DNA of 7,292 nucleotides, from positions 1-7,292 of the forward strand of contig CAZLFV010000124.1 in the NCBI GenBank assembly GCA_964558915.1. The letters run 5' to 3'. Source of the DNA: CAZKEW01 sp964558915. Its GTDB lineage: Bacteria > Acidobacteriota > Aminicenantia > Aminicenantales > UBA8522. The notes below the pieces were generated by a model. That model was not told where the DNA came from. It ran no database searches and worked only from the letters and a program-made list of their open reading frames with translations. Within the stretch, counting starts at the first letter, position 1. The number at the start of each line of letters is the position of its first letter. The translations under genes and the position numbers were made by a program. Shown here piece after piece: positions 6,341-7,292 of this stretch.

Positions 6341-7292
6341 TTAATCCTTAACGCTCTCCCTGAGCACTTCTTCGAGCGAGGTGACGCCATTGGCGATCTT
6401 AATCAGACCGCTTCGCCGAAGCGTGATCATGCCTTTCTCCATGGCCTTCTTCTTGATTTCCCGCGACTGCGCCCTGACTAGGATGAGCTCCCGAATGGCA
6501 TCATCAATGGGCATCACCTCAAAAAGAGCCGTCCGGCCCTTATAGCCCGTGCTGTTGCAGGTCTCGCAACCCGACGGCTTCCAGACTTGAACTCTTTCCG
6601 CTTCATCGGGCAAGAAACCGACATCCACAAGAGCTTTAGTCGGAAGCCTGTGGGAGACTTTGCATTTCTGGCAGAGCTTCCGCACCAGCCTCTGGGCGGC
6701 CACAAGAATCACCGAGTCGGTGATGAGGAACGGTTCGACATTCATGTTCACCAGTCGGACGATCGAACTCGCAGCATCATTGGTATGGATAGTAGAGAAA
6801 ACGAGATGCCCGGTGAGGGCGGCCTTGATGGCGATATCCACGGTCTCGAAATCGCGCATTTCTCCGACCAGCATGATGTCGGGGTCCTGCCGCAGAAATG
6901 ACCTCAAGCACCGGGCGAAGTTCAGTCCGATCTCTTCCTTGACATGAACTTGGTTGATTCCCGGGATGTTGAACTCCACCGGATCTTCCGCGGTCAGGAT
7001 GTTCTTTTCTATAGCATTCAACGTCGAGACCGCGGAATACAGAGTGTTCGTTTTTCCGCTTCCCGTTGGCCCCGACACTAAAATGATGCCCCAAGGCCGG
7101 TGGATGGCCTCCTTGAAGATCTCCAGCGGCCCCTCCTCGAATCCCAGCTCGGTTAGGTCGAGTTTGAGCATCTGCTTGTCGAGGATTCGGGCGACGATCT
7201 TTTCCCCGAACATCGTCGGCAGCGCCGAGACGCGCATGTCCACTTCCTTGCGGCCTCCGTTGTCCAGTTTGACCTTCATCTTGATGCGGCCG
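6341..7292 (-). CDS. pilB: Type IV pilus extension ATPase PilB (partial, N-terminus outside window)
   Basis: Cytoplasmic hexameric ATPase of the GspE/PilB family that powers pilus assembly by turning the PilC platform. The frame is open to the right edge, so the start lies outside. About 316 C-terminal residues are visible of a family norm near 560, so most of the N-terminal domains are missing. Counting from the internal Met at 7279, I see the N2-domain stretch 'VSALPTMFGEKIVARILD' (18-35), Walker A GPTGSGKT (70-77), an Asp box around AEDPVEF (97-103), Walker B LVGEMRD (137-143) and a His box TGHLVFSTIHTN (156-167). The paired cysteines C203/C206 and C238/C241 form the zinc-binding site typical of PilB/GspE and absent from PilT, which decides the assignment. 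It is first of the visible operon genes, 15 nt before pilT. GspE or MshE is the alternative, but pilT, pilC and pilSR next to it favour PilB. Confidence 0.95.
   Translation of the reverse strand, partial: GRIKMKVKLDNGGRKEVDMRVSALPTMFGEKIVARILDKQMLKLDLTELGFEEGPLEIFKEAIHRPWGIILVSGPTGSGKTNTLYSAVSTLNAIEKNILTAEDPVEFNIPGINQVHVKEEIGLNFARCLRSFLRQDPDIMLVGEMRDFETVDIAIKAALTGHLVFSTIHTNDAASSIVRLVNMNVEPFLITDSVILVAAQRLVRKLCQKCKVSHRLPTKALVDVGFLPDEAERVQVWKPSGCETCNSTGYKGRTALFEVMPIDDAIRELILVRAQSREIKKKAMEKGMITLRRSGLIKIANGVTSLEEVLRESVKD

Overview
All recognisable genes lie on the minus strand and form one type IV pilus (T4P) cluster. In transcription order, from the right edge to the left, they are pilB (extension ATPase, 5' part outside the window), pilT (retraction ATPase), pilC (inner-membrane platform), pilS (sensor kinase), pilR (sigma-54 response regulator, cut by a 100-N assembly gap), and two tandem pilins, called here pilin 1 and pilin 2. 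This B-T-C-S-R-pilin order is the one known from delta-proteobacteria such as Geobacter and from related lineages. The pilins have a long helix followed by a small globular domain with 'DQWGT' and 'DDFxIxxxGR' segments and an 'NG.WIHAPK' tail. That resembles the GspG-like pilins of Acidobacteriota and Aminicenantota. I infer a Gram-negative (diderm) bacterium of roughly that neighbourhood or Desulfobacterota. The 100-N gap suggests a draft or metagenome assembly. The phylum is a low-confidence inference.

Layout: pilB 6341-7292 (partial), 15 nt, pilT 5207-6325, 11 nt, pilC 3993-5195, 6 nt, pilS 2685-3986, 2 nt, pilR from 2682 down to the gap at 1354-1453, a short leader with a small hairpin, pilin 1 752-1300, a 120-nt intergenic region with a strong intrinsic terminator at 667-700, pilin 2 89-631, then 88 nt with no gene but a possible outward promoter. 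The tight spacing from pilB to pilR indicates co-transcription.

How the parts work together: PilB and PilT act from the cytoplasm on PilC to add or remove pilin subunits. Both pilins have class III leader peptides for a prepilin peptidase, which is not encoded here. PilS and PilR are the usual two-component pair controlling pilin transcription with sigma-54. The pilin 1 promoter and the DNA-binding end of PilR probably both fall in the gap.

Most of the window is a standard, well-known system. The points worth a second look are in the pilin pair: a terminator between the genes with almost no room for a promoter after it, an unequal cysteine complement, and a sharply bounded 26-nt identical block inside otherwise synonymously diverged N-terminal codons. 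I see no evidence of a new system.
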